Below are positions 1 to 5,098 of a DNA stretch of 5,098 bases, piece after piece. Each line of letters starts with the position of its first letter. Within the stretch, counting starts at the first letter, position 1. The stretch is from Pseudomonadota bacterium (GTDB lineage Bacteria > Pseudomonadota > Gammaproteobacteria > Xanthomonadales > Rhodanobacteraceae). A model generated the notes under the pieces. The model made no database searches. It was not told the DNA's origin and saw only the letters and a list, made by a program, of their open reading frames with translations. The position numbers were made by a program, and so were the translations under genes. The DNA is taken from positions 1 through 5,098 of the forward strand of contig JAJYMF010000192.1 in assembly GCA_021787175.1 (NCBI GenBank), written 5' to 3'.

Positions 1-508
1 GCGTACCACGGTGCTGGCGGTCGGCCCGGATGCATTGGACTGGCGTTGGCGCCTCAGCATCGCGACGGTGGATCAACCCTGCGCCTTCTCGGCCCTGCCG
101 GGTGTGCGCCGCTGGCTGGCGCCGCTGGACGGCGGCATCGAACTGTCCTTCCCCGACGGCCGCATCCTGCGCGCGCCGCGTCTGGGTGTGCTCGAATTTG
201 CCGGCGATCCGGCGCCGACCTGCACGCTGCCCGACGGGCCGACGCGCGATTTCAACCTGATGCTGCGCTCGGAGCAGACGGCACGCCTGCTGGCGCGACC
301 GCTGGTCGGCACGATGGTGCTGCTGCCCGAAGCCGCGGTGCGCTGGTTCGTGCATGTGGTCGCCGGCAGTGCGCGCCTGACCACCGAGGGCGAGAGGCTC
401 GACATCGCCCAGGGCCGCAGTGCGTGGGTAGAGGCCGGAGCGGCGCGAGAACGCATCGCGCTCGACGGTGCCGGCGAGGTGGTACTGGTGCGGCTGGCGG
501 CGGCCTGA
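1..508 (+). CDS. HutD/Ves family cupin-like protein (5' end cut by window edge)
   Basis: The reading frame is open from base 2 and ends at TGA 506-508, giving 168 visible residues. It opens with RTTVLAVGPD, which corresponds to the region just after the conserved N-terminal W-K-N-G-G-G motif of HutD/Ves proteins. About 20 residues should therefore lie left of the window, and the GTG at 11 is an internal valine rather than the start. Visible family features are W-R-L-S-I-A (about residues 16-21), F-S-A-L-P-G-V (29-35), L-G-V-L-E-F-A-G (61-68) and D-F-N-L-M-L-R (83-89), followed by a C-terminal beta-rich half. The family has a double-cupin fold. HutD sits in histidine-utilisation operons of pseudomonads and Ves is the E. 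coli homologue; the molecular function is poorly known. No hut gene is visible here, so a histidine role is not supported by context. It converges on the SUF operon. Family assignment is fairly firm; function is open. Confidence 0.85.
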   Translation, partial: RTTVLAVGPDALDWRWRLSIATVDQPCAFSALPGVRRWLAPLDGGIELSFPDGRILRAPRLGVLEFAGDPAPTCTLPDGPTRDFNLMLRSEQTARLLARPLVGTMVLLPEAAVRWFVHVVAGSARLTTEGERLDIAQGRSAWVEAGAARERIALDGAGEVVLVRLAAA

Positions 509-511
509 TCA
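506..511. other. Shared palindromic stop: TGATCA closes two convergent genes
   Basis: TGA at 506-508 ends the HutD/Ves gene on the plus strand, and the complement of 509-511 is TGA ending the Rieske gene on the minus strand. Together they form the palindrome TGATCA with no base between the two coding regions. Any terminator for either unit must lie inside the other gene. I see no GC-rich hairpin followed by a T-run on either side. The best local inverted repeat, 515-525 (GCGA-TCG-TCGC), is short and has no T-tract. Confidence 0.95.
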
Positions 512-838
512 GATGCGATCGTCGCGGGTCCAGATCACATCGCCCTCGACGCGCACCGGAAACGTCGCCACGGGGACATAGGCCGGCGCGCACAGTGCCG
601 CGCCGCTGCGCAGATCGAAGCGCGCGCCGTGGCGCGGGCACTCGACCTCGAAGCCGTGACGCTCGCCGCCGGCCAGCTCGCCGTCGTCGTGCGTGCAGCG
701 GTCCTCGATCGCATGCAGCTGTCCGTCGATGTTGTAGACCGCGATCGAGGTATCGCCGTCCCAGACCACGCGGTACTCGCCCGGCAGCAGTTCGGCGCGC
801 GTGCCCACGCGCACCCAGCCCGTCGCGCCGGCACTCAT
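509..838 (-). CDS. Rieske-type [2Fe-2S] ferredoxin, SUF-operon associated
   Basis: This 109-residue soluble protein is a single Rieske domain. The cluster ligands are clear: C48-T-H50 and C67-P-R-H70, the CxH...CxxH pattern, with G-A-R-F-D following the second pair as in NirD-like and dioxygenase-ferredoxin Rieske proteins. There is no signal peptide or membrane segment, so it should be cytosolic. The start is ATG at 838-836. It overlaps the stop of the upstream acetyltransferase gene as ATGA and has a GGAGG ribosome site 7 bases upstream (846-850); a longer in-frame extension to 1033 would only read the acetyltransferase gene out of frame. Proteins of this type are usually annotated as non-heme iron oxygenase ferredoxin subunit. 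No oxygenase gene is in view. Last place in a SUF operon suggests an electron carrier serving cluster assembly, or a client protein; this is inference. Confidence 0.93.
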   Translation of the reverse strand: MSAGATGWVRVGTRAELLPGEYRVVWDGDTSIAVYNIDGQLHAIEDRCTHDDGELAGGERHGFEVECPRHGARFDLRSGAALCAPAYVPVATFPVRVEGDVIWTRDDRI

Positions 839-1401
839 GCCGCCGCCTCCGCGCGCAGCGGTTTTTCCAGCGTCTCGAAGCGCAGGTCGTCGCGCCGGGG
901 CAGGCCGAAGCGGGGATCGCCGTAGGGAAACGCCTTGTATTCGCCGGTGCGGCGGTAACCGCGGCGTTCGTACCAGGCGATCAGTTCGGCGCGCACGTCG
1001 ATCACCCGCATCGCCATCATCGTGCAGCCCCATTCCCTGCGCGCGATGCGCTCGGCCTCGGCGAGCAGCGCGCGGCCGAGACCGCTGCCCTGCTCGCGCG
1101 GACTGACCGCGAACATGCCGAAATGGCAGCGTTGCGCGTGCTCGCGCTCGATGTGGCAGCAGGCCAGGAGTGTGCCCTCCTGTCCTGAGCCTGTCGAAGG
1201 AGCCTCCGCGAGCAGCACACGACTGCCCGCACGCGCGATCAGCGCGCCGACTTCGACCGGGTCGGTGCGCTGGCCGTCGAGCAGGTCGGCTTCGGTGGTC
1301 CAGCCGGCGCGGCTGACATCGCCGCGATAGGCCGATTCGACGAGTGCGACCACGGCGGGTATGTCGGCGGCCTCGGCGGCACGGAAGCGGATCGGATTCA
1401 C
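835..1401 (-). CDS. GNAT family N-acetyltransferase within the SUF operon
   Basis: This 188-residue protein starts at GTG 1401-1399, overlapping the sufU stop as GTGA, with GGAGG 7 bases upstream. The longer frame to 1476 would only add residues antisense-like in character from inside sufU. The GNAT fold is visible: beta1/alpha1 at I4-R-F-R-A-A and A-V-V-A-L-V-E-S; beta2-beta3 at about 61-85; beta4 at F94-G-M-F-A-V; the acetyl-CoA pyrophosphate loop Q104-G-S-G-L-G109 followed by helix alpha3; beta5 at M129-A-M-R-V; and W143-Y-E-R-R-G-Y-R-R near the C-terminus. The family transfers acetyl from acetyl-CoA to an amine. The substrate cannot be read from sequence. The odd part is the beta2-beta3 turn, where residues 68-74 (P-S-T-G-S-G-Q) come from a dispersed-repeat-like sequence. 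Being sandwiched between sufU and the Rieske gene with overlaps on both sides argues for co-expression, but not necessarily for a role in cluster assembly. Confidence 0.92.
   Translation of the reverse strand: MNPIRFRAAEAADIPAVVALVESAYRGDVSRAGWTTEADLLDGQRTDPVEVGALIARAGSRVLLAEAPSTGSGQEGTLLACCHIEREHAQRCHFGMFAVSPREQGSGLGRALLAEAERIARREWGCTMMAMRVIDVRAELIAWYERRGYRRTGEYKAFPYGDPRFGLPRRDDLRFETLEKPLRAEAAA
846..850 (-). promoter_or_regulatory. Ribosome binding site of the Rieske gene
   Basis: The complement reads GGAGG, 7 bases upstream of the ATG at 838-836. It lies inside the 3' end of the acetyltransferase gene and fixes the Rieske start at the ATGA overlap. Confidence 0.8.
1182..1202. repeat. Short dispersed-repeat unit inserted in the acetyltransferase gene
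   Basis: The core TCCTGAGCCTGTCGAAGGA (1183-1201) matches a short repeat I recognise as scattered through many high-GC proteobacterial genomes, both between genes and inside them, where it commonly encodes STGSG-like peptides. Here it encodes STGSGQ. Its ends TCCT and AGGA are complementary. It is flanked by a 5-base direct repeat, CCTCC at 1176-1180 and 1203-1207, exactly 27 bases apart, so removing one period keeps the reading frame. Codons inside it (CCT, TCG, ACA, TCA, GGA) are less GC-ending than those of its neighbours. Family recognition is from memory, and only this one copy is in the window. Confidence 0.7.
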
Positions 1402-1844
1402 ACAGAGACCTCCGTTGTGGCGTGGGACTCGCCGCGCAGCGCGGCGGCCAGGGTGGCGAACGGCAGCAGCGCGCACTTGCGCCGCGCCGGGTAGCGGGCG
1501 AGTTCGGACAGCGCGTTCAGCGCGCCCAGCTCGGCGTCCTCGGCGATCTCGCCGGCGACCAGCGCCGCGAAACGGTGTTCGAGAGCGGCCAGGTCATCGG
1601 CATCGCAACCGATCGCGCGGTCGCCCAGCAGCGATGCGGTGGCCGTGGCGATCGCGCAGCACGCGCCCTCGAAGGCATAGGCAACGACACGGCCCTGCTC
1701 GACGCGCACCTCGATGCGCAACTGATCGCCGCACAGCGCGTTGACGCCCTCGGCCGCCTGCACCGGCGGCGCCAGCCGGCCACGGCGGCGCGGCGCTCGA
1801 TGATGGTCGAGCACGATCTCGCGATAGGGACCGGTGGCGCTCAT
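1398..1844 (-). CDS. sufU: SufU-type iron-sulfur assembly protein / sulfur acceptor
   Basis: This 148-residue member of the IscU/SufU fold accepts sulfur from SufS. The N-terminal Y7-R-E-I-V-L-D-H-H motif is typical of SufU. The metal and acceptor residues are in place: C38-G-D40, C63 (F-E-G-A-C-C-A-I) and C124 (P-A-R-R-K-C-A-L-L). The spacing C63 to C124 is 61 residues, close to the 62 in Bacillus subtilis SufU and far from the 43 in IscU, so the SufU-specific insertion is present. In B. subtilis SufU these residues bind zinc and the protein works as a persulfide acceptor rather than a cluster scaffold. Two oddities are an extra cysteine, C62, next to C63 where glycine is usual, and N-A-L-C-G-D in place of N-P-L-C-G-D. 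The start is ATG 1844-1842: an in-frame TAG at 1856-1854 excludes anything earlier. No good Shine-Dalgarno sequence precedes it. The stop overlaps the acetyltransferase GTG. Confidence 0.93.
   Translation of the reverse strand: MSATGPYREIVLDHHRAPRRRGRLAPPVQAAEGVNALCGDQLRIEVRVEQGRVVAYAFEGACCAIATATASLLGDRAIGCDADDLAALEHRFAALVAGEIAEDAELGALNALSELARYPARRKCALLPFATLAAALRGESHATTEVSV
1409..1413 (-). promoter_or_regulatory. Ribosome binding site of the acetyltransferase gene
   Basis: The complement reads GGAGG, 7 bases before the GTG at 1401-1399 and inside the end of sufU. It is the main reason for choosing the GTG start, which also forms the GTGA overlap with the sufU stop. Confidence 0.8.
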
Positions 1845-1878
1845 GCGGTGATTCTAGTTCGGGCGCGGGCCGCAGGCT
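1845..1878 (-). other. 34-base gap between sufS and sufU, the only spacer in the operon
   Basis: This is the only non-coding stretch in the window. On the minus strand it holds an in-frame TAG ahead of sufU and a GC-rich first half, but no GGAG-like ribosome site, no convincing hairpin with a T-run, and no sigma70-like promoter pair that I can support. Confidence 0.8.
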
Positions 1879-3126
1879 TCAGACCAGCAGCCGGCGCACC
1901 TTGTCGAGTGCGGTCACGAACCGGTCGATCTCGTCGGTGGTGTTGTAGAACGCGAACGAGGCGCGGCAGGTGGCCGGCACGCCGTAGAACTGCATCAGCG
2001 GATGCGCGCAGTGGTGGCCCGAGCGTACCGCGATGCCTTCGAGATCGAGCAGGGTGGCGAGGTCGTGCGCGTGCGCGCCCGCGACCAGGAACGAGATTAC
2101 CGCCGCCTTGTCGGGCGCCTCGCCGATGATGCGCAGGCCCGGCACGCTGCACAGCGCGTCGCTGGCGTAAACCAGCAGCTTGCGCTCGCGGGCGAAGACA
2201 TTCGCCATGCCCAGGCGTTCGAGGTACTGCACCGCGGCGCCAAGACCGACGAATCCCGCGATGTTGGGCGTGCCGGCCTCGAAGCGGTGCGGCGGATCGG
2301 CGAAAGTCGTGCCGCTGAAACGTACCTCGCGGATCATCTCGCCGCCGCCGAAGAACGGCGGCATCGCAGCCAGCCGTTCGCGCCGCGCCCACAGCCCGCC
2401 GGTGCCGGTCGGGCCGCACATCTTGTGGCCGGTGAAGGCGTAGAAGTCGCAGCCGATGGCCTGCACGTCGACCGGCATGTGCGGCACCGCCTGCGAGCCG
2501 TCCACCAGCAGCGGAATGCCGCGGCGCCGGCACTCGCGCGCCAGTTCGCGCACCGGATTGACGGTGCCGAGCACGTTCGACACGTGCGTCACGCCGGCGA
2601 GCTTGACCTCGGGCGTCAGCAACTCGACGAAGCGCTCCACGATCAACTCGCCGCGCTCGCTGATCGGCGCCACTTTTAACATCGCGCCGCTGCGCGCGCA
2701 GACCAGCTGCCACGGCACGATGTTGGCGTGGTGCTCCATCTGCGTGACCAGCACCGTGTCGCCGGGTTGCAGCCGCGGCAGCAGATCGCTGTAGGCAACC
2801 AGGTTGATCGCCATGGTGGTGCCCGAGGTCAGCACCAGTTCGTCGGGCGACGCGGCGCCGATGAAGCGCGCCAGCGCCGCGCGCGCGCCCTCGTAGGCGG
2901 TGGTGGCCTCCTCGCTGAGCGCGTGCACGGCGCGGGCGACGTTGGCGTTGTGCTGGCGATAGAAACGATCCACCGCCTCGATCACCGCCGCCGGCTTCTG
3001 CGACGTATTGGCGCTGTCGAAATAGACCAGCGGCTTGCCGTGCACCGTGCGCGTCAGCAGCGGAAAATCCGCACGCGTGCGCAGCGGGTCAAAAGCCGGC
3101 GACGCATCGTGCAACGGGACATTCAT
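1879..3126 (-). CDS. sufS: Cysteine desulfurase SufS (group II, SufU-partnered type)
   Basis: This 415-residue PLP enzyme converts cysteine to alanine and holds the sulfur as a persulfide for transfer. It numbers nine ahead of E. coli SufS throughout. The PLP lysine is K235 (T-G-H-K-M-C-G), the PLP-stacking histidine is H132 (M-E-H-H-A-N), the cofactor-nitrogen aspartate is D209 (D-G-S-Q), the catalytic cysteine is C373 in R-S-G-H-H-C-A, and the substrate-carboxylate arginine is R388 (C-R-A-S). The short active-site loop marks it as group II. H354 (A-H-A-H-D) aligns with B. subtilis SufS H342, which takes part in SufU zinc-ligand exchange; E. coli SufS has tyrosine there. This fits the sufU gene immediately downstream and the lack of sufE in view. 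The start is ATG 3126-3124, overlapping the sufD stop as ATGA; the frame stays open much further upstream through sufD, but that is antisense-free shadow reading. CsdA is the alternative name but context favours SufS. Confidence 0.96.
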   Translation of the reverse strand: MNVPLHDASPAFDPLRTRADFPLLTRTVHGKPLVYFDSANTSQKPAAVIEAVDRFYRQHNANVARAVHALSEEATTAYEGARAALARFIGAASPDELVLTSGTTMAINLVAYSDLLPRLQPGDTVLVTQMEHHANIVPWQLVCARSGAMLKVAPISERGELIVERFVELLTPEVKLAGVTHVSNVLGTVNPVRELARECRRRGIPLLVDGSQAVPHMPVDVQAIGCDFYAFTGHKMCGPTGTGGLWARRERLAAMPPFFGGGEMIREVRFSGTTFADPPHRFEAGTPNIAGFVGLGAAVQYLERLGMANVFARERKLLVYASDALCSVPGLRIIGEAPDKAAVISFLVAGAHAHDLATLLDLEGIAVRSGHHCAHPLMQFYGVPATCRASFAFYNTTDEIDRFVTALDKVRRLLV

Positions 3127-4445
3127 GCCTCGGGGTCTCCGGCCAGCCGCGGCAAATGCCACGCCAGTCGCGCCGCCAGATGCTCGCGCAACGGCGCGTT
3201 GTCGAGGCCGTCCAGCGCGGCGCGGCAGAAGGCGGCCGTCAGCAGCGCGCGCGCCTGTTCCACGGGCAGGCCGCGCGAACGCAGATAGAACAGCGCGCGC
3301 TCGTCGAGCTGGCCGACGGTGGCGCCGTGGCTGGCCTTGACCTCGTCGGCGTGGATCTCCAGCACCGGCTGGGTGTCGATCTCGGCCTGCGCCGAGAGCA
3401 GCAGGTTCTTGTTGCCGAGCTGCGCGTCGGCGCCGTCGGCACCCGCCGCGACGGTGATCGCGCCGTGCAGCACGCCGCGGCCGCGACCGTCGGCCACGCC
3501 GCGCCAGAGCGCATCGCTGACGGTGTCGCGCGCCAGGTGACGGATGTCGAGACGGGTTTCCAGATGCTGGCGACCGCCGGGCGCGAATACGCCGCGGTTG
3601 ACGAAACGGGCACGGTCGCCTTCCAGCGCCGCCGTGATCGCATGCCGTACCAGCGCGCCGCCCAACTCGAGCGCATGCAGCGAGACGGCGGCATCGGCCG
3701 CCAGTCGGAACGCGCTGCGCCGGATCAGAGTGGCGCCCGCACCGGTCTCCTGCAGCACGTTCCAGTGCAGGCGCGCGCCGCGCTGCAGACGGATGTCGCT
3801 GACTAGCGTGCCCAGGTTGGCATGCGGGCCGGCGTCGCCATGCTGCTCGACCAACGTCAGCTCGGCGCCTTCGCCGAGCTCGATCACGGCGCGGTCGTGC
3901 CAGGCGAGATCGCCCGCCGCCGGCGCGCCGAGGTAGACCAGATGCACCGGCGCCGCGATGCGCACGCTCGCCGCGACCCTCAGCAGAACGCCATCGCCGG
4001 CCAGCGTGGCGTTGAGCCGATCGAAGGCATCGGTCGCGGTGGCTGAAAACGCATCGCGCAGCGGCTCCGCGTCGCGTGCCAGCGCACGCGCCAGTGGCTG
4101 CAATTCGAGTCCATCCGGCAAAGCGTCGAAGCGCGACAGATCGGCCCGGAACGCGCCGTTGACGAAGACCAGGCGCGGGCCGTCCACGCCCGGCAGCGCC
4201 AGCGCATGCGCATCGACGGCGCGGATCGCGGCCTCGGGGTCGCCCAGTGCGAACGCGCGCTGTCCCAGCGCGCGCAGCGAGGTGTACTTCCACGCCTCGC
4301 TGCGCGCGGAAGGAAGGCCGTCGCGCAGGAAGGCGGCCAGATGCGCGCGACGCGCGGCGTCCAGCCAGGCCACTCCCGCACCCGGCAGACGCGGCAGTGC
4401 CGCATCGGCAGCCTTGCCCACGGCGAGAGCGAAGGCGTCGCTCAT
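3123..4445 (-). CDS. sufD: Fe-S cluster assembly scaffold subunit SufD
   Basis: This 440-residue protein is slightly longer than E. coli SufD (423). SufD pairs with SufB, and two SufC ATPases dock on them to form the cytosolic SufBCD cluster-building complex. The N-terminal helical part has the conserved S49-E-A-W-K-Y-T-S-L motif (P-S-A-R-S-E-A-W-K-Y-T). A long right-handed beta-helix core follows, with N-K-N-L-L-L at 345-350. The C-terminal SufC-binding part has L362-E-I-H-A-D-E-V-K-A-S-H-G-A-T-V-G and then F386-Y-L-R-S-R-G. H373 matches E. coli SufD H360, a residue needed for cluster formation at the SufB-SufD interface. The cysteine two residues before it in E. coli (C358) is alanine here (A371). 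No cysteine-rich N-terminus of the SufB type is present, which separates it from its paralogue SufB. ATG 4445-4443 overlaps the sufC stop as ATGA; the stop overlaps the sufS ATG. Confidence 0.95.
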   Translation of the reverse strand: MSDAFALAVGKAADAALPRLPGAGVAWLDAARRAHLAAFLRDGLPSARSEAWKYTSLRALGQRAFALGDPEAAIRAVDAHALALPGVDGPRLVFVNGAFRADLSRFDALPDGLELQPLARALARDAEPLRDAFSATATDAFDRLNATLAGDGVLLRVAASVRIAAPVHLVYLGAPAAGDLAWHDRAVIELGEGAELTLVEQHGDAGPHANLGTLVSDIRLQRGARLHWNVLQETGAGATLIRRSAFRLAADAAVSLHALELGGALVRHAITAALEGDRARFVNRGVFAPGGRQHLETRLDIRHLARDTVSDALWRGVADGRGRGVLHGAITVAAGADGADAQLGNKNLLLSAQAEIDTQPVLEIHADEVKASHGATVGQLDERALFYLRSRGLPVEQARALLTAAFCRAALDGLDNAPLREHLAARLAWHLPRLAGDPEA

Positions 4446-5098
4446 GCCGCGCTCGCCGCCGGCTGGCGCCCGGCGACCCAGGCGTAGCCGTGCTCCTCGA
4501 GCTTCAGCGCCAGCGTGCGGTCACCGCTCTCAACGATGCGGCCGTCGGCTAGCACATGCACGAAGTCCGGCACGATGTAATCCAGCAGGCGCTGGTAGTG
4601 CGTCACCACGATGAAGGCGCGGTCGGCGGCGCGCAGTGCATTGACGCCGTCGGCGACCTGCTTGAGCGCGTCGATGTCGAGGCCGGAGTCGGTCTCGTCG
4701 AGGATCGCCAGCTTCGGCTCCAGCACGGCCATCTGGAAAATCTCGTTGCGCTTCTTCTCGCCGCCGCTGAAACCCTCGTTGACGGCGCGGTTGAGCAGGT
4801 CGGGCGACAGTTGCATCACCTTGAGCCGCTCGCGCACCAGCTTGAGAAACTGCATCGAATCCAGTTCGGGCTCGCCGCGGCGCTTGCGCTGCGCGTTCAG
4901 CGCCGCGCGCAGGAAGTAGGTGTTGTTGACGCCGGGAATCTCGACCGGGTACTGGAAGGCCAGGAACACGCCCGCCGCGGCGCGCTCCTCGGGCGCCAGC
5001 GCCAGCAGATCAACACCGTCATAGGTGACCGTGCCCGCAGTCACTTCGTAGCCGTCGCGGCCGGCCAGCCCATGGCCGAGCGTGGACTTGCCGGCGCC
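4442..5098 (-). CDS. sufC: Fe-S cluster assembly ATPase SufC (5' end cut by window edge)
   Basis: 218 residues are visible, and the frame is open to the right edge. The first visible residues, G-A-G-K-S-T, are the second half of the Walker A motif. About 35 residues should be missing, giving a full length near 250, normal for SufC. The other ABC-ATPase parts are in order (numbered from the first visible residue): Q-loop F48-Q-Y-P-V-E-I-P-G-V, signature F110-S-G-G-E-K-K-R, Walker B L-A-I-L-D134-E135 followed by the T-D-S-G-L-D D-loop characteristic of SufC, and switch histidine H167 (V-T-H-Y-Q-R). All catalytic residues that can be seen are intact. SufC hydrolyses ATP to drive the shape change of the SufB-SufD pair; it is cytosolic and not a transporter. 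The GTG at 5044-5042 is an internal valine and not the start, because Walker A lies upstream of it. The stop overlaps sufD as ATGA. Confidence 0.97.
   Translation of the reverse strand, partial: GAGKSTLGHGLAGRDGYEVTAGTVTYDGVDLLALAPEERAAAGVFLAFQYPVEIPGVNNTYFLRAALNAQRKRRGEPELDSMQFLKLVRERLKVMQLSPDLLNRAVNEGFSGGEKKRNEIFQMAVLEPKLAILDETDSGLDIDALKQVADGVNALRAADRAFIVVTHYQRLLDYIVPDFVHVLADGRIVESGDRTLALKLEEHGYAWVAGRQPAASAA

Noticed and set aside
11..13. GTG as the start of the HutD/Ves gene.
   Set aside because: The frame is open to the left edge, and the residues before it (R-T-T) fit the conserved segment following the family's N-terminal W-K-N-G-G-G motif, so the true start is outside.
515..525. Inverted repeat GCGATCGTCGC as a terminator at the convergent junction.
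   Set aside because: The stem is only four base pairs with no T-run, and it lies inside the end of the Rieske coding region.
507..536. Three GATC sites within 30 bases, as a possible methylation-linked control site.
   Set aside because: They fall in the stop codons and in ordinary codons of the Rieske C-terminus, and nothing else suggests a regulatory role.
46..1188. A 380-codon open frame on the plus strand overlapping the HutD/Ves, Rieske and acetyltransferase genes.
   Set aside because: It runs out of frame through one real gene and antisense through two others. The product is rich in R, A, P and H with no domain; this is the usual by-product of very high GC.
2002..2679. A 225-codon plus-strand frame antisense to sufS, and similar ones opposite sufD.
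   Set aside because: They mirror the codon pattern of the real genes, lack any family motif, and need no separate explanation in GC-rich DNA.
1879..4293. An 804-codon minus-strand frame that could suggest a SufS fusion protein.
   Set aside because: The first half is low-complexity arginine/alanine text out of frame with sufD. The sufS ATG at 3126 with ATGA overlap gives a normal-length SufS, so there is no fusion.

Overview
This window is a GC-rich, fully bacterial, almost gap-free block. It holds six minus-strand genes that read as the downstream part of a SUF iron-sulfur cluster assembly operon, plus one plus-strand gene that converges on its end. Codon use, gene order and the protein families fit a high-GC gammaproteobacterium of the Xanthomonadaceae/Rhodanobacteraceae type. 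That placement is inferred from protein character and operon layout, not from a marker gene.

Layout, in transcription order on the minus strand (right to left): sufC (ATPase, 5' end cut by the right window edge inside the Walker A motif), sufD (scaffold subunit), sufS (cysteine desulfurase), a 34-base gap, sufU (zinc-type sulfur acceptor), a GNAT acetyltransferase, and a small Rieske-type ferredoxin. Every junction except sufS/sufU is a 4-base stop/start overlap (ATGA or GTGA), which points to a single, translationally coupled transcript. sufB and any SUF regulator would be expected beyond the right edge. On the plus strand, 1-508 carries the 3' part of a HutD/Ves-family cupin gene. Its stop codon and that of the Rieske gene form one palindrome, TGATCA, so the two transcription units meet with no spacer.

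How the genes work together: SufS takes sulfur from cysteine and passes it as a persulfide to SufU. The SufB-SufC-SufD complex builds the cluster using sulfur and iron, with ATP hydrolysis by SufC. SufS carries the histidine (H354) found in SufU-partnered desulfurases where the E. coli SufE-partnered enzyme has tyrosine, so the desulfurase and the encoded acceptor match. The Rieske protein is a plausible electron carrier or a client of the pathway. The role of the GNAT enzyme is unknown.

The most unusual detail is a short dispersed-repeat-like sequence (core TCCTGAGCCTGTCGAAGGA) inside the GNAT gene. It adds an STGSGQ-type peptide in frame at a predicted beta-hairpin turn. I see no RNA gene, CRISPR array, insertion sequence or clear factor-independent terminator. 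Apart from the 34-base gap, every base is inside a gene. I do not see a wholly new system here; the second-look points are variations on a SUF operon.
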